In this document: piece after piece, positions 27,229 to 37,839 of the stretch | Position numbering within the stretch: the stretch's first letter is position 1 | How the letters are laid out: every line of letters begins with the position of its first letter | NCBI RefSeq assembly: GCF_006351965.1 | Contig: NZ_CP040932.1 | Location: 310,001-374,000, forward strand | DNA length: 64,000 bases | From: Oceanicola sp. D3 | GTDB lineage: Bacteria; Pseudomonadota; Alphaproteobacteria; Rhodobacterales; Rhodobacteraceae | Direction: 5' to 3' | Notes under the pieces: generated by a model | Told to the model about the DNA's origin: nothing | Database searches by the model: none | Seen by the model: the letters and a program-made list of their open reading frames with translations, nothing else | Made by a program: the position numbers and the translations under genes

Positions 27229-29625
27229 TCACCTCAGATAGAGCGTTGAGACGAGGTTGGAGAGATTCGCCAGATCGTCGCGAAGCGTCAGGAAGGACTC
27301 GGGGGTCAGCGCACCGGAATCGGCGGTTCGCAACCGGGTTTCTATGGGCATCACGGCGCGGGTCAGCGCCGTGGGCCGACCGGGCGCGGCCCGGCCCGGC
27401 AACATTTTCGACAGCTCGTGCATTTCGGTGAGCTGAAAAACGATGGCGCGGGGGTTGTTTGGGTCGAGAGCGAGCAGATCAATCGCCGTGCTGCGGCTGG
27501 CGTCAATCGGGTAGCGCTGCCGATGAGTCATTACGGCGTCGCCAAGTTCAAGCGCAATGTCGAGGCTGCCCTGCGGCTGCTTCTCATCACAGAAAGCCGC
27601 GAGGATTGACGCGAGCGCATCAGAGCGCTCCAGCGCCCGCCCGAAGGCCAGAAAGCTCCAGCCGATGGAGCGATACATGTTTTCCTGCACAAGGCCGGAA
27701 AACCCGGTGATCTTGCGGAGCAGCACTCCCATTTCATGGGCCGCCCCATCGCCGGGATAGGTCATGCCGATGATCGCATCGAGGCTCCGCGCCAGATCGG
27801 AAAGCGCGTTCCAGCCGTCGATAGAGAACCTGTCTCGCACCTTTCCGGCGCAAGAACGGGCGGAGGACAGAAGGCCTGTCAGGGCGTCGGGCACGGCGTC
27901 GTTTGTGTCGATACCGAAGGCCTTCATGTATTTGGCTAGGGCGACGAGGCGCGGATCTTTGCGGTCTCCGGTTTCGGCCAAGCGCAAGTGATAGGCCCTG
28001 AGCAGCCGAACCGCCCCCTCGAAGCGCTCAACGTAGCGACCGAGCCAAAACAGGTTTTCAGCGGCGCGCGCAGGCAGGGCCCCCTTGCGGGGCGATAGGG
28101 CCGATGAGCGGCCCAGCATCGACTCGGCGGCGACTGCGGTGTCGCCCATGATCCAGACATCGGCCACGGTGCCGCCGCGTTGCATGGCCAATGCGGAAAG
28201 GTCGTTGGATGCGCCAATCCGGGCATAGCCGCCGGGCATGAAGGTCCAGCCTGTCGGGGTTCTGGCCGCCGTGACCCGAACGGTCATCGGGCGCGGCACA
28301 AGGCGGCCATCTTCCCAGGCCGGGGTCGTTGAGAGCGTCACAAGCTCCTGCCCCACAAGATTGCCGCCTTCCGCCTCTATCCATGCGTCGATGGAAGGCT
28401 GGGCGCTCTCGCGGAAACTGCCACCTTCTGCGGTTGTTGCCCCCATCTCGAAGGGCAGATCAGAGGCCAGCGCATGGCCGATCATGATCTCGGAGGTGTG
28501 GCTGCGCACATGCGCGCGCTCGCTCTCGGTGCCGCACCACCATGTGGCGATGTTGGGCAACTTCAGGGGCTGGCCGGTGAGCACCTCGGAAATGCGCGGA
28601 AGGAAGGCCTGCATCGCCCGCATCTCCAGCACGCCTGCCCCGAGCGCGTTAACCATGGAGAGAGTTCCGAGCCTGAGCGCCTGCACAAGCCCGGGCGTGC
28701 CAAGGTATGAATTTTCGTCCAGCTCAAGCGGGTCGGCAAACTCGCTGTCGAGGCGCCGCCAGAGGGTGCCAAGGGGTTCCAGCCCTTCGACGGTGCGGAC
28801 CTTGAGCTGACCGTCGTGGACGATCATATCTTCACCTTCGAGCAGCATCATCCCGAGGTAACGGGCGATATAGGTGTGCTCGAAGTAGGTGTCATTTCCG
28901 GGCCCGGGAGTGAGGATCGCGGCCCGGCGCCCGGCGTCCCCGGAGAGCCCATCCAACGCGGCGCGGAATGCCCGGAAGAAGCCCGCCAGCCGGTGGATGT
29001 TGGCGCGGGGGAAGGGATCCTGAAAGGTTCGGGCGGTGGCCATCCGATTTTCCAGCGCGAAGCCAGCGCCGGAGGGGGCCTGTGTGCGATCGCCCAGCAC
29101 AAACCATGAGCCATCGGGATTTCGGGAAATTTCGAAGGCGATAACGTGGAGAAAATGCCCGCTTGCCGGGGTGATCCCCACCATCGGGCGAAGCCATTGC
29201 GGGTTGCGCGCCACAAGCTCCGCCGGAAGATGGCCGCCCTTGACCAGATCTGCGGGTCCGTAAAGGTCTGCCATGACCTGCTCCAGCAGATCGGCCCTTT
29301 GAGCGAGGCCGTCGCAGATAGAAAACCACTCCTGCTCGTGAATGATCACGGGCACATGGCTGAAGGGCCAATCTCGCTCTGGTGCTGGGTCGTTGGAGTA
29401 CTGGCGAAAATAGACGCCCGCATCGCGCAGGTAATTCGAGCCACGGGCAAAGATGTCTTCTGTTTCCTGCCGCGAAAGGCTGCCGAGAGCGGACATGAAG
29501 CTTTGCCACACAGGGCGCATTTGCCCCTCCGCATCAATCAGCTCATCCGCCGTCCCCGGGCGCGGCGCGTAGCCTGCCAGAAGAGGCGGAAGCCTGTTGG
29601 TGCGGAGGGCGCTGGACTTGCTCAA
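27229..29625 (-). CDS. Fusion of circularly permuted type 2 ATP-grasp domain and alpha-E domain
   Basis: A 798-residue two-domain protein. Residues 1 to about 510 match the circularly permuted ATP-grasp family ([64 protein letters not shown]). From about 520 ([22 protein letters not shown]) it matches the helical alpha-E family. In the split operon at 53.8-56.2 kb the same two domains are separate genes. Compared with that paralogue, several putative ATP/metal-site residues differ here (GDR for [15 protein letters not shown] for KEVHGSGGYGM), so catalysis by this copy is uncertain. It overlaps the DUF2126 gene by ATGA. Confidence 0.92.
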   Translation of the reverse strand: MSKSSALRTNRLPPLLAGYAPRPGTADELIDAEGQMRPVWQSFMSALGSLSRQETEDIFARGSNYLRDAGVYFRQYSNDPAPERDWPFSHVPVIIHEQEWFSICDGLAQRADLLEQVMADLYGPADLVKGGHLPAELVARNPQWLRPMVGITPASGHFLHVIAFEISRNPDGSWFVLGDRTQAPSGAGFALENRMATARTFQDPFPRANIHRLAGFFRAFRAALDGLSGDAGRRAAILTPGPGNDTYFEHTYIARYLGMMLLEGEDMIVHDGQLKVRTVEGLEPLGTLWRRLDSEFADPLELDENSYLGTPGLVQALRLGTLSMVNALGAGVLEMRAMQAFLPRISEVLTGQPLKLPNIATWWCGTESERAHVRSHTSEIMIGHALASDLPFEMGATTAEGGSFRESAQPSIDAWIEAEGGNLVGQELVTLSTTPAWEDGRLVPRPMTVRVTAARTPTGWTFMPGGYARIGASNDLSALAMQRGGTVADVWIMGDTAVAAESMLGRSSALSPRKGALPARAAENLFWLGRYVERFEGAVRLLRAYHLRLAETGDRKDPRLVALAKYMKAFGIDTNDAVPDALTGLLSSARSCAGKVRDRFSIDGWNALSDLARSLDAIIGMTYPGDGAAHEMGVLLRKITGFSGLVQENMYRSIGWSFLAFGRALERSDALASILAAFCDEKQPQGSLDIALELGDAVMTHRQRYPIDASRSTAIDLLALDPNNPRAIVFQLTEMHELSKMLPGRAAPGRPTALTRAVMPIETRLRTADSGALTPESFLTLRDDLANLSNLVSTLYLR

Positions 29626-32600
29626 GCGTCAAGCCTCGGATCTCGCCGCAGGTCGAGCGTGCAGGGAAACTCGGGATGCGGGCGCTCGGGCGCCGGGCGA
29701 TAGGCGCCGGGGGCGTGGCCGTAGGGCTCGAACCGCGCAAGGCGGCGCGCCTCGGCCTCGTTGCCGTTGACCGGGAAGGTCTCGTAGTTGCGCCCGCCGG
29801 GGTGAGCCACGTGATAGGTGCAGCCACCGATGGGCCGGCCTGTCCAATCATCGTAGATGTCGAAGTGCAGCGGCGTATTGACCGGCAGCACCGGGTGCAA
29901 CGCCTCGGGCGGCTGCCAGGCCTTGTAGCGCACCGCGCCGACGTGAGTGCCACTCTCGTTGCCCGCGCTCAGCGGCACAGGGCGTTTGTTGACCATGATC
30001 CGGTAGCGGCCCTGATGCTGGGTTGTGAGCTTGACCTGAAGCCGCTCGACCGAACTGTCGGTGTAGCGCACCGTGCCGCCGATGGCGCCGGTTTCGCCGA
30101 GCACATGCCACGGCTCAAGTGCTTGCCGCACTTCCAGATGCGCGCCTTCCACCTCGACCTGTCCGCAGAACGGAAAGCGGAACTCGGCCTGCGCCTCGTA
30201 CCAGACAGGGTCCAGCTCGTAGCCGTGCTGCGCGAGGTCTTCCAGCAGCTTGAGGAAGTCGGCCCAGAGGAACTCTGGCATCATGTACCGATCATGCAGG
30301 ACGGTGCCCCAGCGCACCGGTTTGCCCTCAACCGGAGCCTTCCAGCAACGGGCAATGATGGCGCGGATGAGCAATTGCTGCGCGAGGTTCATCCGCGGGT
30401 GTGGCGGCATTTCGAAGCCGCGGAATTCCACCAGCCCGAGGCGGCCGGTGGGGCCATCGGGTGAATAGAGCTTGTCGATGCAGATCTCGGCGCGATGCGT
30501 GTTGCCGGTGACGTCTGTCAGCATGTTGCGGAAGAGCCTGTCGACCAGCCAAGGCGGGGGCATGTCTCCCTCGCCGGGCTTGGGCACTTGCGCCAGCGCC
30601 ATTTCCAGCTCGTAGAGCGTGTCATGCCGGGCCTCGTCAATGCGCGGGGCCTGCGAGGTTGGGCCGATGAACATGCCCGAGAAGAGGTAAGAGAGCGACG
30701 GGTGGCGCTGCCAGATCAGGATGAGCGACTTCAGCAGATCGGGGCGGCGGATGAAGGGGCTGTCGGTGGGCGTGGCCCCGCCGACAACCACGTGGTTTCC
30801 TCCGCCGGTGCCGGTGTGGCGCCCGTCGATCATGAACTTGTCGGCCCCAAGGCGACAATTGCGCGCCTCTTCGTAGATAGCCTCGGTCGTCGCCACACAG
30901 TCCTGCCAGTCGTAGGCCGGGTGGATGTTGACCTCGATCACCCCCGGATCGGGGGCGACGCGGATGACGTTGATGCGCGGGTCATGTGGCGGGGCGTACC
31001 CCTCGATATGGATCGGCAGGCCCATGTCCTTTGCGGTCGTCTCGGCTGCGGCGAGCAGGTCGAGATAGTCTTCGGCGTCCTCAACGGGCGGCATGAACAC
31101 GCAGAGACGCCCCTCGCGTGGCTCTACAGAAATCGCGGTGCGCACGGCACCTCCGATGCTGCCAAGCTCCTGCTCCACAACTTCTTGCGTGGGGCCTGTG
31201 GCCTGCGGGGCCGACACGGGCTGCTTGCGCTCCTCGCTGCTCTCGGGCAGCGCATCCCCCGCCTCGTCATGGTAATCGGGCAGCGCGCCGCGCTCGACCG
31301 AAGGGTCGGTAACGTAGGTGTAGGGAAATTCTGAGGGCTTGACGTAGGGCAGGGTGCCGAGGGGCAGGCGGTAGCCAACGGCACTGTCGCCCGGAACCAG
31401 AAAGACCTTGCCGCGCCGCAGCTTCCACTTTTCAGAGCGCCATTTGTGGCCACTCGCCTTGGCCTGCCAGCGCTGGATTGGCAGCACGTGGCCGGCCGCC
31501 TCCGTCAGCCCGCGCTCGAAGACCTTGGCAATGCGAGCGCGTTCCTCCGGGTCTTTCAGCTTGGAGTTCTCGGGGGTGACGTTTTCGGGCAGGTTGCCTT
31601 CCTTGATGATCCACTCGGCGGGGTCTTCGTAGGCGGGGGCAACGTAATCGGCGTCGACGCCAAGGTTTTTCGCCATGCCCTCAAGGAATTTCTGCGAATC
31701 CTCGGCTGTGGCGCCAGTGTCTTGCTTTTCTTCGGCAATCAGCGCGTCATCGGACCAGATCGGCTTTTCGTCCCGGCGCCAGTAGAGCGAGAAGGTCCAC
31801 CGTGGCAGGGTTTCACCCGGATACCACTTGCCTTGGCCGTAGTGCAGGAAGCCGCCGGGGGCGAAACGGTCGCGCAGGCGGCGGATCAGTTGGTCGGCCA
31901 ATGCGCGTTTTTCGGGGCCGACGGCGGCGGTGTTCCACTCTTCGCCCTCGAAATCGTCGATGGAAACGAAGGTGGGCTCGCCGCCCATGGTCAGCCGGGC
32001 GTCGGCGGCTTTGAGATCTTCATCCACCTTCTCGCCCAATGCGTTCAGCCGGGCCCAGGACTCGTCGGAAAAGGGCTTGGTGATGCGCGGGTGCTCGGCC
32101 ACGCGGTCGATCTTCATGTCGAAGGCGAAATCAACTTCGGGGGTGCCCGCGGCAGCAAAACCTCCGGTGATCGGCGCGGCGTTGCAGTAGTGCGGGGTGG
32201 CGGCCAGCGGAATGTGGCTTTCGCCCGTCAGCAGGCCGGAGGTTGGGTCGAGCCCGATCCAGCCAGCGCCGGGGATGTAGACCTCGACCCATGCGTGCAG
32301 GTCGGTGAAATCGACATCGGTGCCAGAAGGGCCATCAAGCGCCTTCACGTCCGGCTTGAGCTGTATCAGGTAGCCTGAGACGAAACGGGCGGCGAACCCG
32401 AGGTGGCGGAGGGTCTGCACCAGCAGCCAAGAGCTGTCGCGGCAGGAGCCGGACTTGATGGTGAGCGTCTCTTCGGGCGTTTGCACGCCGGGCTCCATGC
32501 GGATGGTATAATTTACCACCTGCGAGACATGGGCGTTGAGCGCGACCAAGAAATCCACGGTGCCGTCGGTGCCGAAGTTGAGCCCACCGATAAACTGCGC

Positions 32601-32981
32601 CAGCTTGGGGCCTTCGGGCTCCGGGCGGCGGTAGATGGACAGGTCTTCGCGCAGGTCTTCGGGGTAGTCGAAGGGCCACTTTTCGGCGCTCTCTTCGACG
32701 AAGAAGTCGAAGGGGTTGTAGACGGTCATATCCGCCGTCAGGTCCACCTCGATCTTCAGTTCGCGGACCGGCTCGGGAAAGACAAAGCGCGACAGCCAGT
32801 TGCCGTAGGGATCCTGCTGGTGGTTCACGAAGTGGCCGCCCGGAGAGACCTTGAGGCTGTGCGACAGAACCCGGGTGCGCGAATGCGGGGCCGGGCGCAG
32901 GCGTATTATCTGGGGGTTGAGGGTAACAGGGCGGTCATACTTGTAATGCGTCAGGTGATAGATGCTTGCGAGAATGGCCAT
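29622..32981 (-). CDS. Large transglutaminase / DUF2126 protein
   Basis: A 1,119-residue protein. The N-terminal third is a transglutaminase (bacterial N-domain, then Cys180 in SGSCRDSSW, His229 in DLHAWVEV, Asp245 in LDPTSG). The remaining 800 residues are DUF2126, with a striking glycine-rich motif [16 protein letters not shown] around residue 730 and [15 protein letters not shown] after it. The ATG at 32981 ([19 protein letters not shown]) is the family start; an ATG at 33014 precedes it. Such proteins accompany fused ATP-grasp/alpha-E proteins. DUF2126 may be an amide-ligase-like fold, but I cannot show that. Leads the operon; cytoplasmic. Confidence 0.92.
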   Translation of the reverse strand: MAILASIYHLTHYKYDRPVTLNPQIIRLRPAPHSRTRVLSHSLKVSPGGHFVNHQQDPYGNWLSRFVFPEPVRELKIEVDLTADMTVYNPFDFFVEESAEKWPFDYPEDLREDLSIYRRPEPEGPKLAQFIGGLNFGTDGTVDFLVALNAHVSQVVNYTIRMEPGVQTPEETLTIKSGSCRDSSWLLVQTLRHLGFAARFVSGYLIQLKPDVKALDGPSGTDVDFTDLHAWVEVYIPGAGWIGLDPTSGLLTGESHIPLAATPHYCNAAPITGGFAAAGTPEVDFAFDMKIDRVAEHPRITKPFSDESWARLNALGEKVDEDLKAADARLTMGGEPTFVSIDDFEGEEWNTAAVGPEKRALADQLIRRLRDRFAPGGFLHYGQGKWYPGETLPRWTFSLYWRRDEKPIWSDDALIAEEKQDTGATAEDSQKFLEGMAKNLGVDADYVAPAYEDPAEWIIKEGNLPENVTPENSKLKDPEERARIAKVFERGLTEAAGHVLPIQRWQAKASGHKWRSEKWKLRRGKVFLVPGDSAVGYRLPLGTLPYVKPSEFPYTYVTDPSVERGALPDYHDEAGDALPESSEERKQPVSAPQATGPTQEVVEQELGSIGGAVRTAISVEPREGRLCVFMPPVEDAEDYLDLLAAAETTAKDMGLPIHIEGYAPPHDPRINVIRVAPDPGVIEVNIHPAYDWQDCVATTEAIYEEARNCRLGADKFMIDGRHTGTGGGNHVVVGGATPTDSPFIRRPDLLKSLILIWQRHPSLSYLFSGMFIGPTSQAPRIDEARHDTLYELEMALAQVPKPGEGDMPPPWLVDRLFRNMLTDVTGNTHRAEICIDKLYSPDGPTGRLGLVEFRGFEMPPHPRMNLAQQLLIRAIIARCWKAPVEGKPVRWGTVLHDRYMMPEFLWADFLKLLEDLAQHGYELDPVWYEAQAEFRFPFCGQVEVEGAHLEVRQALEPWHVLGETGAIGGTVRYTDSSVERLQVKLTTQHQGRYRIMVNKRPVPLSAGNESGTHVGAVRYKAWQPPEALHPVLPVNTPLHFDIYDDWTGRPIGGCTYHVAHPGGRNYETFPVNGNEAEARRLARFEPYGHAPGAYRPAPERPHPEFPCTLDLRRDPRLDA

Positions 32982-33117
32982 GCTGTTGGGTGCGTCCTTG
33001 GATGAGTGGAACACACGATTTATGCCGCATATGCGAAGCGATGCCTAGCAAGCATTATGCCGGGGGCGCATCCGGAGGCCGGCCGGGCGCGAACCCGGCC
33101 GGTTTTGCCGGGCCGTT

Positions 33118-33687
33118 TCAGAGCGACTCGACGTCGAGCCCGACCGTGATTGCGCCGATCGGCTCGCCGGTTTCAGGGTCTGAAATCGTCATCGAGACCT
33201 GCCCCTGATAGGTGTCTGAACTTTCATCAAATTCGACCTCGTCAATGAACATGGCACCGGCGCCTGCGGCATAGGTTTTGGCGTGTTTGTCCTCATCGCC
33301 TTGCCACATGTCGGAGGTGACGGTGGAAGCGGCGACGTTGAGGCCGTGCGTATCCATGATGAAAACTTCAGAGATCAGCCCGCCCGAGGCGGAGACCTGC
33401 TTGCGCAAAAAATCGGCAGCGGCACTCCGCAGCACCGGGTCGATGGTGGGGCCAGCGCCGCCGTCCGCTTCAGAGCGCCACGCTGTATCCATGGCGTCAA
33501 TATCGGCCTGGGTCAGCGCGGCGCGCTCGGCATTGGCAGCCTTGATCGCGGCCACAATCACCTCGTCAGAGGCCCAGTTGGCAATGCTGGCGGAGAGATA
33601 GTCTGTCATCGCGGCGCGGTAATCCTGCGCGGTTGCAGGCAGGGCGAAGACGGTGAAGGCGGCGAGGGCGAGGGCTTTGCGAAACAT
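33118..33687 (-). CDS. Periplasmic sensor-like (PDC/Cache-type) protein
   Basis: A 189-residue protein with a Sec signal (MFRKALALAAFTVFALPATAQ). The mature part resembles single Cache/PDC ligand-sensing domains: an amphipathic helix (RAAMTDYLSASIANWA), FIMDTHGLNVAASTVTSDMWQGDE, then a beta strand pair ending PIGAITVGLDVESL. No membrane anchor, kinase or methyl-accepting domain follows, so it is a free-standing periplasmic module. It lies downstream of nothing obvious and is monocistronic. Ligand unknown. Confidence 0.7.
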   Translation of the reverse strand: MFRKALALAAFTVFALPATAQDYRAAMTDYLSASIANWASDEVIVAAIKAANAERAALTQADIDAMDTAWRSEADGGAGPTIDPVLRSAAADFLRKQVSASGGLISEVFIMDTHGLNVAASTVTSDMWQGDEDKHAKTYAAGAGAMFIDEVEFDESSDTYQGQVSMTISDPETGEPIGAITVGLDVESL

Positions 33688-33990
33688 GGGAACTCCGGTT
33701 TGTAGGGCATGGCAGAGCGGCTGAGGAAAGTGCCGCCTTGGGCACGGAGGTTAAGGCGGATGTCTTAAGGCGCGGTTGAGGATGCCGGCCTGACGAGGGC
33801 CAAACGGCTAAAATGCCAGCTAACGGGCGGATGGCCTTGCTGCCAATTTCAGCGGCACGCCTTCAGAAGAATGCCCAAATATTGAGCGGATGCGGCCCCC
33901 GTGCTACTCCTGCTCCTGCGGCAACTCCCCCCGGGTGCGGTGTCATGCCTAAGTCGGGCCGCTCAACACCTGAAACGGAGGATTTCGCCC
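33688..33990. other. Intergenic stretch before an ABC importer; no gene or riboswitch recognised
   Basis: 303 bases separating divergent genes. I looked for a TPP-type riboswitch because the next gene is NMT1/THI5-like, but the conserved segments are not present. The only clear element is GGAGG at 33977-33981, the ribosome site of the next gene. Confidence 0.5.
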
Positions 33991-35016
33991 GTGTTCATTC
34001 GTACCCTTATCGGCGCTGGGGCCATTGCAGCCGCCACGCTCACCGCAGCGCAGGACGCCAAGGGTGAAAGCCACGCCATGGCGTTGCCATTCGCCCTCGA
34101 CTGGAAGTTCGAAGGCCCCTCGGCCCCCTATTTCGCCGCCATCGACAACGGCCACTTCGAAGAGAATGGCCTCTCCGTCGAGATCACCGCAGGCTCCGGC
34201 TCGCTCGATGCGATCCCCAAGGTGGCCACCGGTGCCTTCCCGGTAGGCTTTGCCGATATCAACTCGCTCATCAAGTTCCTCGACCAGAACCCCGGCGCGC
34301 CCGTGACGGCGGTGATGATGATCTACGACAAGCCGCCCTTTGCCGTGATTGGGCGCAAATCGCTCGGCGTTTCCGAACCCAAAGACCTTGAGGGCAAAGT
34401 GCTCGGCGCGCCGCCGCCCGATGGCGCATGGGCGCAGTTCCCGATCTTTGCCGCCGAGAACGGGCTCGATATGGCCACGATCACGGTGGAGCCCGTAGGC
34501 TTCCCGACCCGTGAGCCGATGCTGGCCGAAGGCAATGTGGCCGCGATCACCGGCTTCTCGTTCAGCTCCTACCTGAACCTTGTGCGGCTCGGGATTGAAG
34601 AGGACGATATCTCAACAATCTTAATGGCTGATTACGGGGTGGACCTTTACGGGAATGCCATCATCGTCAACACCGAGTGGGCCGCCGAAAACGGCGATGC
34701 GCTGAAGGGCTTTTTGGCCGCCGTGGCCGCGGGCTGGAAAGATGCGATTGCCGACCCGGCCGCCGCGACAGCGAGCCTGATAGAGCGCAACCCGGCGGCC
34801 GATGCCGCGCTGGAGCAGCGCCGGTTGCAACTTTCGATCGACGCCAATGTGGCGACCGACTACGCGATGGAAAGTGGCTTTGGCACCATCGACGAAGACC
34901 GGCTGGCCAGCTCGGTAGAGCAGATCAAAACCACCTACGAGTTTGTCAACGAGCCTGATGTGTCGCTCTACTTCACCGAAGAGTATCTGCCCGAGGGCGG
35001 GTTTGCGCTGAAGTGA
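33991..35016 (+). CDS. ABC importer substrate-binding protein, NMT1/THI5 (SsuA/TauA) type
   Basis: A 341-residue periplasmic binding protein: short signal (MFIRTLIGAGAIAAATLTAA), then the family core FALDWKFEGPSAPYFAAIDNGHFEENGLSVEI. The GTG at 33991 follows GGAGG by 9 bases and gives a sensible signal, unlike the longer open frame upstream. The family binds sulfonates, nitrate, taurine or pyrimidine thiamine precursors; residues here do not tell me which. ATPase and permease genes follow, separated by a 23-bp palindrome. Confidence 0.88.
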   Translation: MFIRTLIGAGAIAAATLTAAQDAKGESHAMALPFALDWKFEGPSAPYFAAIDNGHFEENGLSVEITAGSGSLDAIPKVATGAFPVGFADINSLIKFLDQNPGAPVTAVMMIYDKPPFAVIGRKSLGVSEPKDLEGKVLGAPPPDGAWAQFPIFAAENGLDMATITVEPVGFPTREPMLAEGNVAAITGFSFSSYLNLVRLGIEEDDISTILMADYGVDLYGNAIIVNTEWAAENGDALKGFLAAVAAGWKDAIADPAAATASLIERNPAADAALEQRRLQLSIDANVATDYAMESGFGTIDEDRLASSVEQIKTTYEFVNEPDVSLYFTEEYLPEGGFALK

Positions 35017-35033
35017 TTGGAGGGCCTCGTGGC

Positions 35034-35056
35034 GGTGGGCAGATTGCCCACCCTAC
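35034..35056. repeat. 23-bp palindromic repeat, copy 3, inside an ABC operon
   Basis: Same 23 bases as the copies at 14483 and 15530. It starts 17 bases after the binding-protein stop and 13 bases before the ATPase start. In a polycistronic mRNA it would form an eight-pair stem, which could protect the binding-protein message. Confidence 0.8.
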
Positions 35057-35068
35057 GGGCCGCGCAGC

Positions 35069-35863
35069 ATGACGAACCTTATAGAAATCAAGGGCGTGCG
35101 CCACGCCTACCAAACCCCAAGCGGGCCGTTGCCGGTGCTGGACGGGTTGGATGTGGCGGTGCCCGAAGGTGGCTTTGTGGCCGTGGTCGGACCGTCAGGC
35201 TGTGGCAAGTCCACGCTGACGCGGTTGGTCGCGGGGCTGATGAAGCCCGATGAGGGTGAGGTTTGGCTGCATGGCGAGCGGGTGAAGGGGCCACGTGCGA
35301 CGGTGGGCATGGCCTTCCAGAACCCGGTGCTGCTGGAGTGGCGCTCGATCCTGAAGAACGTGATGCTGCCGCTGGAGATTGTGCCCACCAAGATGGGCCG
35401 GAAAGAGCAGGAAGAGCGGGCGCGTTACCTGCTTTCTCTCGTTGGGTTGGAGGGGTTTGAAGACAAGCGCCCAAGCGAGCTTTCGGGCGGGATGCGCCAG
35501 CGGGCGAGCCTGTGCCGCGCCCTTGTTCACAAGCCTGAAGTGTTGATTTTGGATGAGCCGTTTGGCGCGCTGGATGCCTTCACCCGGGAGGACCTGTGGC
35601 AGACGATGCAGAAGGTGAAAGAGGCGGAGCCCTTCACCGGCGTACTCATCACCCACGACCTGCGCGAAAGCATCTATCTCGCCGATCAGGTGGTGGTGCT
35701 TTCGGGCCGCCCCGCCCGCACCCAATACGTGCTGGATGTGCCGGACCGGGGGCATGATATCGAGCAGCTATATACGCCTGAATCGGCGGAAATGCTGGCC
35801 ATTCTGCGGCACCAGATCGAGGTGGCGCAGGGGCGGGCTCCGGCTGAGGAGGGCGCGGCATGA
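35069..35863 (+). CDS. ABC importer ATP-binding protein (SsuB/TauB type)
   Basis: A 264-residue ATPase with Walker A GPSGCGKST (residues 41-49), Q-loop MAFQNPVLLEWRS, signature LSGGMRQR, Walker B LILDEPFGALD and H-loop ITHDLRES. The EPFGALDA form is typical of the nitrate/sulfonate/taurine group. It energises import by the flanking binding protein and permease. It ends overlapping the permease start by ATGA. Confidence 0.94.
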   Translation: MTNLIEIKGVRHAYQTPSGPLPVLDGLDVAVPEGGFVAVVGPSGCGKSTLTRLVAGLMKPDEGEVWLHGERVKGPRATVGMAFQNPVLLEWRSILKNVMLPLEIVPTKMGRKEQEERARYLLSLVGLEGFEDKRPSELSGGMRQRASLCRALVHKPEVLILDEPFGALDAFTREDLWQTMQKVKEAEPFTGVLITHDLRESIYLADQVVVLSGRPARTQYVLDVPDRGHDIEQLYTPESAEMLAILRHQIEVAQGRAPAEEGAA

Positions 35864-36627
35864 GCCCGCGATTGCGCAAGGTGGCGGTGCCCGTGGCGGC
35901 TGTTGTCGTCTTCCTGATCCTATGGGAATTCCTTGTTTGGGCAATGGGTTGGCCGAATTACAAGATGGCGTCGCCATCAGACCTGGTGCCTGCCTACACC
36001 CGCTACTGGGAGCTGTTCCTTGTGATGGGCTGGCAGACGCTTTGGCGCACGGTGATGGGGCTGGTCCTTGCCATCATCGTTGGCGTGGCCATTGGCATGG
36101 TGATGGGCTTTTCGCGCGTGATGCGGGAGGCGCTTTACCCCTTGTTGGTGGGCTTCAACGCCATACCCAAGGCGACGGTGGTGCCCATCGTGGCGCTGAT
36201 GTTCGTCGGGGCGCATGACTTCAACACGGTGCTGATTGCCTTCATGATCAGCTTCTTCCCGATTGCCGTGAGCATCAGCATCGGGCTCAGCACGCTGGAG
36301 CCGGAATATCGTGATATTCTAAGGGCTTTGGGGGCCTCGCAGAGCACGATCTTCTGGAAGATCGCCCTGCCGAAAACGCTGCCGGAGTTCTTTGGCGCGC
36401 TCAAGGTGGCGGTGACGCTGGCCTTCATCGGAACCAACCTGATGGAGATCGTTTCGCCCCACGGGAGAGGGCTTGGCGCGCTGTTTGATAGCGGCAAGAC
36501 CAACTCGGATTATCCGCTGATGTTTGCGGTTCTGATCGCCCTCGCGGCGCTGGGCATCCTGCTCTATTACATCGTGGTCTGGCTGGAGAGCATCTTTGCC
36601 GGTTGGGCGGAGCGCGCGCCGGGGTAA
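35860..36627 (+). CDS. ABC importer permease (SsuC/TauC type)
   Basis: A 255-residue membrane protein with six hydrophobic segments and the EAA-type loop EPEYRDILRALGASQSTIFWKIALPKTLPEFFG. The group is that of binding-protein-dependent importers for sulfonate, nitrate or pyrimidine compounds. Overlaps the ATPase gene. An inverted repeat and a TGCACA array follow the stop. Confidence 0.93.
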   Translation: MSPRLRKVAVPVAAVVVFLILWEFLVWAMGWPNYKMASPSDLVPAYTRYWELFLVMGWQTLWRTVMGLVLAIIVGVAIGMVMGFSRVMREALYPLLVGFNAIPKATVVPIVALMFVGAHDFNTVLIAFMISFFPIAVSISIGLSTLEPEYRDILRALGASQSTIFWKIALPKTLPEFFGALKVAVTLAFIGTNLMEIVSPHGRGLGALFDSGKTNSDYPLMFAVLIALAALGILLYYIVVWLESIFAGWAERAPG

Positions 36628-36650
36628 TGAACGGGCGTTAACCCCGAAAA

Positions 36651-36701
36651 GCACAGGGCAACACCCTGTGCACAAGTGATGCACATCCTATGCACATGTC
36701 G
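36651..36701. repeat. Hairpin plus three 11-bp TGCACA units in helical phase
   Basis: GCACAGGG and CCCTGTGC (36651-36671, loop CAACA) form an eight-pair stem. Overlapping its end, the units TGCACAAGTGA, TGCACATCCTA and TGCACATGTCG start at 36669, 36680 and 36691, exactly 11 bases apart. The same unit and spacing occur at 9288-9331. No T-run follows the hairpin, so it is not a clear terminator. It lies between convergent genes. Confidence 0.6.
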
Positions 36702-36789
36702 GATGACATAGGGGGCATTAATCAATGGACCGTGCGCTCTGGGCCCTCTTCCATTGCAGCGGCAACCGTTTATGGCGAAGTCGCCACGG

Positions 36790-37839
36790 CTAGGACCAGT
36801 AGCTGACGGAATGAACCCGTGACTTGGGGAGCTGTGCCGTTTGGAGGGCGAAGGTGCGGATGTTTCGTGCGGCTTGTTTGCTTGCGGCGAACCAGAGCCG
36901 GGTGGAGGGCGGTGCGCTAGTGAGCGCTGCGCGCATCGAGGATGTGAGGGTTTCTTCTGTTGCGCCCTCGGAGCGCAGGAGCCAGTTGAGCCTTGGGCCG
37001 GGTGGCGATGGTTGTTTGTCTGCCTCTGAGCCGACCAAGAGGAAGACTTCGCCAGCCGTGCCTGCGGGGAGCCTTGCCAGAGCGCGCAGGATTGCCGGTG
37101 CCGAGGTTTCGTCGCCGCCGACCAGCAGCACATCGGTTGCATCCACCACCTCCGGCCCGGTCTTTGCGCCCGGCCCCATCAAGCCGACTGTTTGGCCGAG
37201 GGGGCGCGTTGCGGCCCAGTCGGACGTGGGCCCGCCGGGGTGGCGAAAGATGTCGAATGTGATGCTCTGCGCCTCTGGATCGCAGGCGCGGGCGGTGAAG
37301 ACACGGTCTGTCAGCTTCTGGTCGCCCTCGGGCCATTGGATCACGCCGTTCTCGTCGAGCCTTGGCCAAACGGGCGGCTGATGGCGCCCTTTCGCGCGGA
37401 GCAAGCGAAAGTGCCAATGGTCGTCGCTCGCAAAACGGCTGTAGCCATCCGGCGAGAGCGCGACCGACATCCGCCACCATGCCCTGCCCAGCGGCGTGCA
37501 GCCAGAGACCTCGCCGATGGCGAGTGTGGGGGGCAATGCGCCGGCCTTGCTTTGGCCCGACCAGGTGAGCGGCGGCAGCGCCGGATCGAATTCTGCCATA
37601 TGCAGGGAAATGCCCGTGCGGACGTCTGGAAGAATGCTCTCGTCATCCGCAGCCACTTCGATCTGGCAGGCCCGCTCCTCGACCTTGACTGTCACCCGGA
37701 CGAACCCGGCATCGGCCACGAGCGTTCCGGGCGCGGGTTCCTGCGGATCCATCTGGTGTTCGGTATATTCAGCGCGCCAGAAGGAGAGCAGCCTTTGGCC
37801 TTCGTCGTGGCAGAACTCGGCAACGGAGCTGTGTTTCAT
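36790..37839 (-). CDS. Siderophore-interacting protein (ViuB-type flavoreductase)
   Basis: A 349-residue protein. The first 90 residues (SSVAEFCHDEGQRLLSFW...) form an extra N-terminal domain. The rest matches siderophore-interacting FAD-binding reductases: RFASDDHWHFRLLRAKG-like flavin region, VLLVGGDETSAPAILRALA for NAD(P)H binding, and LWFAASKQAARNIRTF near the end. Such enzymes reduce Fe(III)-siderophore in the cytoplasm to free iron. It overlaps the importer ATPase gene by ATGA and ends the uptake operon. Confidence 0.88.
   Translation of the reverse strand: MKHSSVAEFCHDEGQRLLSFWRAEYTEHQMDPQEPAPGTLVADAGFVRVTVKVEERACQIEVAADDESILPDVRTGISLHMAEFDPALPPLTWSGQSKAGALPPTLAIGEVSGCTPLGRAWWRMSVALSPDGYSRFASDDHWHFRLLRAKGRHQPPVWPRLDENGVIQWPEGDQKLTDRVFTARACDPEAQSITFDIFRHPGGPTSDWAATRPLGQTVGLMGPGAKTGPEVVDATDVLLVGGDETSAPAILRALARLPAGTAGEVFLLVGSEADKQPSPPGPRLNWLLRSEGATEETLTSSMRAALTSAPPSTRLWFAASKQAARNIRTFALQTAQLPKSRVHSVSYWS

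Noticed and set aside
33760-33990. Possible TPP riboswitch before the NMT1/THI5-like gene
   Set aside because: The conserved CTGAGA and ACCTGATC-type segments are missing.
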